Positions 61,101 to 64,000 of a stretch of DNA of 64,000 bases are shown one piece after another (the first letter of the stretch is position 1; each line of letters opens with the position of its first letter). The position numbers and the translations under genes were made by a program. The stretch is from NCBI GenBank assembly GCA_003952965.2, contig RXIC02000481.1, positions 210,949-274,948 on the forward strand. Direction: 5' to 3'. The DNA is from Morella rubra (lineage: Eukaryota; Streptophyta; Magnoliopsida; Fagales; Myricaceae). The notes below the pieces were generated by a model. The model was not told where the DNA came from and searched no databases. It worked only from the letters and a program-made list of their open reading frames with translations.

Positions 61101-62960
61101 TCCCTTAGATTCTGGATCTGATATGGGAGTATACCTGAAAACAGAGCAAATCAGTTGGTACCACAATTACCAATGAGAAACATCAACAGCAGCCAACAAC
61201 ATGGCAAGTAAATGATCGCTACATGATCAGTTCCATTTAAAAAAATTGGAATGACAACATGGACCTGAATTTAGGACTACGTGCCTTTTTCCAAGTTTTC
61301 TTTTGTCACAAAAATGAAAAAGAGAGACTAATCTCCCGAGTTATGGTGGTCATAAGTTCTATATGTATCCAAACCAAAATGTCATCTATGCGTGCTTATT
61401 TAAAACCTGTAATTCGCAAACTAATTCCAGCTAGAAAAACCTACCTAATTATATCCCAGGTATTGGCCCATTATAAGTCAAGTCAACAAGTAAAAAAAAA
61501 AATCTCATCGATTCACAACACTATGTTAGAATAGTAGCGCTAGCGCTAGTTTCTGTCTGTAAATGGTTTCCAATACACACACGGCAACCATTGACATTTG
61601 AGGAGCTCAAATTAAACTCTGGCCCTCCGTAAATGGCTTCAGAACTACACAAGCGCCATGCATACACTAGACATCACACTTTCCTTTCACACAGGATTTG
61701 AAGTATCCATCTTCACCACTTTCACTCTGCCTCTAAAACTGTCAGTATAAAAGATACTCTACATCGATGAATAATAGCGAAATTCTGAACTCAGCAACAG
61801 TATAAAACCATACATGATCTCGATAGCTGGCCACGCAGTAGACTACTTCCAATAAGATCACGCTTTTCAGCTATGATTGAGAACAACGCATCTTGCCCGA
61901 GCACATACTCCAGCGACCTTTCACGCTCTCATAAGCATTATCTTAGGCGAGTAATAAATATTCTCTGATCCTCGAACACATACATATACACTTTAATAAG
62001 CGACAAAAATCGGTTTTGAAGTTCTCTGTGCCCCTGTATCAGAACAATAATGATATATTGTACGCAGTCGAAGACGCAATCTCTCCAAACTGAATGAAGG
62101 ACTGTGAAGATTATGAAAATAACGATGTTGAACCGCTACGTTTCTGATTTGGTCCTGATTATCTCTTGACAGGTCCCCAAAAGAATTATTCTGAATTCCT
62201 CATAGACACTACACTCTCAAATGCTATCAGTTAATAGATGCTGTTCACATATGCTTACAGTAGAGAATTCTATCATGATATCAACTCCCATGTGCACTAT
62301 AAGGCACCAACGCATTATCTACTAGTCAATGTGATATGGTTAATTAACCTATGTATCGTATCCCACTGATCTAGTTGCACACATCTCGCTCTTATCTCTC
62401 AGCTTTTCCTATTCACTCTTAGGAACCACAACAATTGATGCGTGATTTCTACACGGAATGAAAAAAGAACAAAATTACATAGCAAATTGCCAATTCCTCA
62501 GATCGCGAACAATACAGTTCGAGCCTATGAATTTGATAAAATCTCTTTGAATCCCTCAGGGTCATGGGGCCTTATAATATGAGATCTCAAGCTCTATCAT
62601 TGCTCGACTGTCCTGTTGAGACCCAAAAAAACTATTCACTAAGCAGCTCCCTATGACAAATTATTTTTGAGCTTATTCAATCCCATAAAGGTTTATTCAC
62701 AATCTGCATTATACGGTGTACAATCAGCTTACTTCAAACAGTTCTCACCATTCAAATACCGAACATTAATAAGACACTCCAGCACAAAATGAACACTATC
62801 CCAGCACTGTAGAGTCGGAATAAGTCTATTCTTCAGATCGATGGTATCTAATCATTTTACAAGAAGTTGGAAGACTTACGGACGACTGACCATTGTTGTT
62901 CTGATTTTTTTCCTTCATGTCTTGTCCCTTCCTTGTGAGCCTACTCTCAAGCTGAACCAA
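58107..62960 (-). CDS. NADH-cytochrome b5 reductase-like protein (mitochondrial type), partial
   Basis: Clear exons on the minus strand, high to low: 61080-61134 (YTPISDPESKGYFDLLIK), about 60902-60973 (VYPEGKMSQHFASLKPG, then garbled), 58256-58324 (VCGPPGMMNHVSGDKGKDFS), 58107-58163 (LSGVLKEAGYTEQMVYKF, stop). Splice sites and phases fit. The RPYTP motif binds FAD and the CGPPGM motif binds NAD(P)H; the enzyme passes electrons from NADH to cytochrome b5 or similar acceptors. Order and spacing match Arabidopsis CBR2 (At5g20080) as I recall it. An earlier exon ending in a CC|GTAAGT donor at 62874-62880 resembles the GQDAEGKxKYVVRP part but with indels. The end of the KPGDVVEVKG exon is also garbled and contains a TGA. 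The middle (NMKKHIGMIAGGSGITPM) and N-terminal exons were not found; the latter may lie beyond the window. Confidence 0.75.
59000..59700. other. Sequence of doubtful quality within the reductase gene
   Basis: No recognisable coding or repeat. Word composition is flat, with hardly any homopolymer above four, unlike the neighbouring introns (58430-58800 and 59780-60000). Confidence 0.4.
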
Positions 62961-64000
62961 GAAAAACTTACCATCTAAGATCCATCCAATCTATTATAGA
63001 GGCACATTTTATTCAGTCCAATGATTCTATAACAGCAAAGGTTCACTACATCGCATACAGCCAGAACATACCTCTGTGTAAGGTATGCATAAGCAACCAT
63101 ACTCAGACCCGAATCTCCACATTAGATCACAATGAAATGAAACACTGTTATGCATCTACAAGAGAAAATTACAAACTAGTTACACAGACACAATCTTTGT
63201 CAAACAGTATAGGGCTAAAGGCACTATCTGGACAAGCCATTTACCAGTATCAGAAGCGCAATCTAAGCTCTAACCACTTCAATCTCAGATCTCACAACCG
63301 AGCTAGTGGACCTCCGGTGCGTCTTTGATTACTTGCACTCAACTGTGTACCTGTCCTCTTCTTATTCTACTCCTTTCTATGTATCTATTCAAATTTATAA
63401 GAAAATTGAATTTTGACCAGTTATCTTGGATGACACACATTTAATTGTGCTACTGTCAGGTGTAGTGTATTTTTGCAAAAACTGTACACTTTCCCAGAAC
63501 CTGATCTGCCTAGTGCAGCGTATGACAGCCGGAGCTATAACTGGTGTGATTGATGGACACCGTATGTTCACATGATCGCGTCACTTATAAACAATCACAA
63601 AAAAAAAGAGTATAGTTCCAGTGGTAACATAGTGACATCAACAGATGAAAAATAAAACTCTATTGAGAACAGTGATACCCTTTTGATAAGGAGGTAGAAT
63701 CACCCAAAAGGCGGCACTATAAGATAGTCTAATTCCATGATACTGTGGTATGCCGATCTGCAAAACACCCTCAGCTTACGATTTTAACAAACAAAAGAAT
63801 CTTTAATTCGCCTCCTACAAGCATTTTTGGAACATAAATATCCTAGTTCGACATCTCTTATTCTCCTTTGCTGTTTTTCTAGTTTTCACCTGTACTGATT
63901 GAGTAACTCTGCATTTGAAATACATCTGGTTCTCCACATCTATATTGTATTCGTTTAGCAGAAGAGGTTTTCATCCATAAGTGACAAGTGTAATAATCAC
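61560..64000. other. 5' part of the reductase gene or its flank, mostly unreadable
   Basis: Apart from the garbled exon at about 62880-62960 nothing coding is recognised. Composition is again flat with few homopolymers. The gene's first exons are expected here or further right. Confidence 0.4.

Overview
The window is plant nuclear DNA. It has split genes with GT-AG introns, a DYW-class PPR gene, an LC8-type dynein light chain gene, and dense nested transposons (CACTA, hAT, Mutator-like MITE, solo LTR, LINE-derived). It is most likely a woody or large-genome eudicot. I cannot name the species. The assembly has one N gap (13385-13530).

Layout, left to right. 0.3-1.7 kb: three exons of a broken cytosolic ribosomal protein L34 copy on the minus strand. 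2.4-4.4 kb: intronless DYW-class PPR gene, plus strand. 5.5-6.3 kb: GAGCTCGA-rich transposon-like element. 6.5-10.7 kb: four-exon plastid-type alpha/beta-hydrolase-fold gene, plus strand, whose third exon is present twice as identical copies. 13.7-14.3 kb: 3' exons of a VOC (glyoxalase) family gene whose first exon is absent, probably hidden by the N gap. 15.4-17.1 kb: a small hAT element and a LINE-derived insertion, both with target-site duplications. 17.2-23.9 kb: a 6.7-kb CACTA transposon with matching CACTACAAGAA termini and a CAT target duplication; its genes are decayed. 26.5-27.4 kb: a complete three-exon paralogue of the VOC gene. 27.7-28.9 kb: solo LTR. 28.9-34.1 kb: gene-poor DNA with a MITE. 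34.1-35.5 kb: two-exon LC8-like dynein light chain gene. 35.2-49.7 kb: a tandem duplication that begins in the intron of that gene. The left copy is interrupted by two hAT elements whose empty sites survive in the right copy; the right copy has a frameshifted duplicate of dynein exon 2 and a MITE. 51.9-56.7 kb: minus-strand CCCH zinc-finger gene. 58.1-63 kb: minus-strand NADH-cytochrome b5 reductase-like gene.

In the last 10 kb, intact exons alternate with stretches where exon remnants carry scattered substitutions and indels. This looks more like uncorrected sequence than gene decay.

I found no CRISPR, no operons and no convincing undescribed biological system. The most unusual structures are the identical duplicated 160-nt exon in a hydrolase-fold protein that has lost its catalytic motifs, and the duplication with paired filled and empty hAT sites. 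Gene names rest on recalled family sequences, not on searches.
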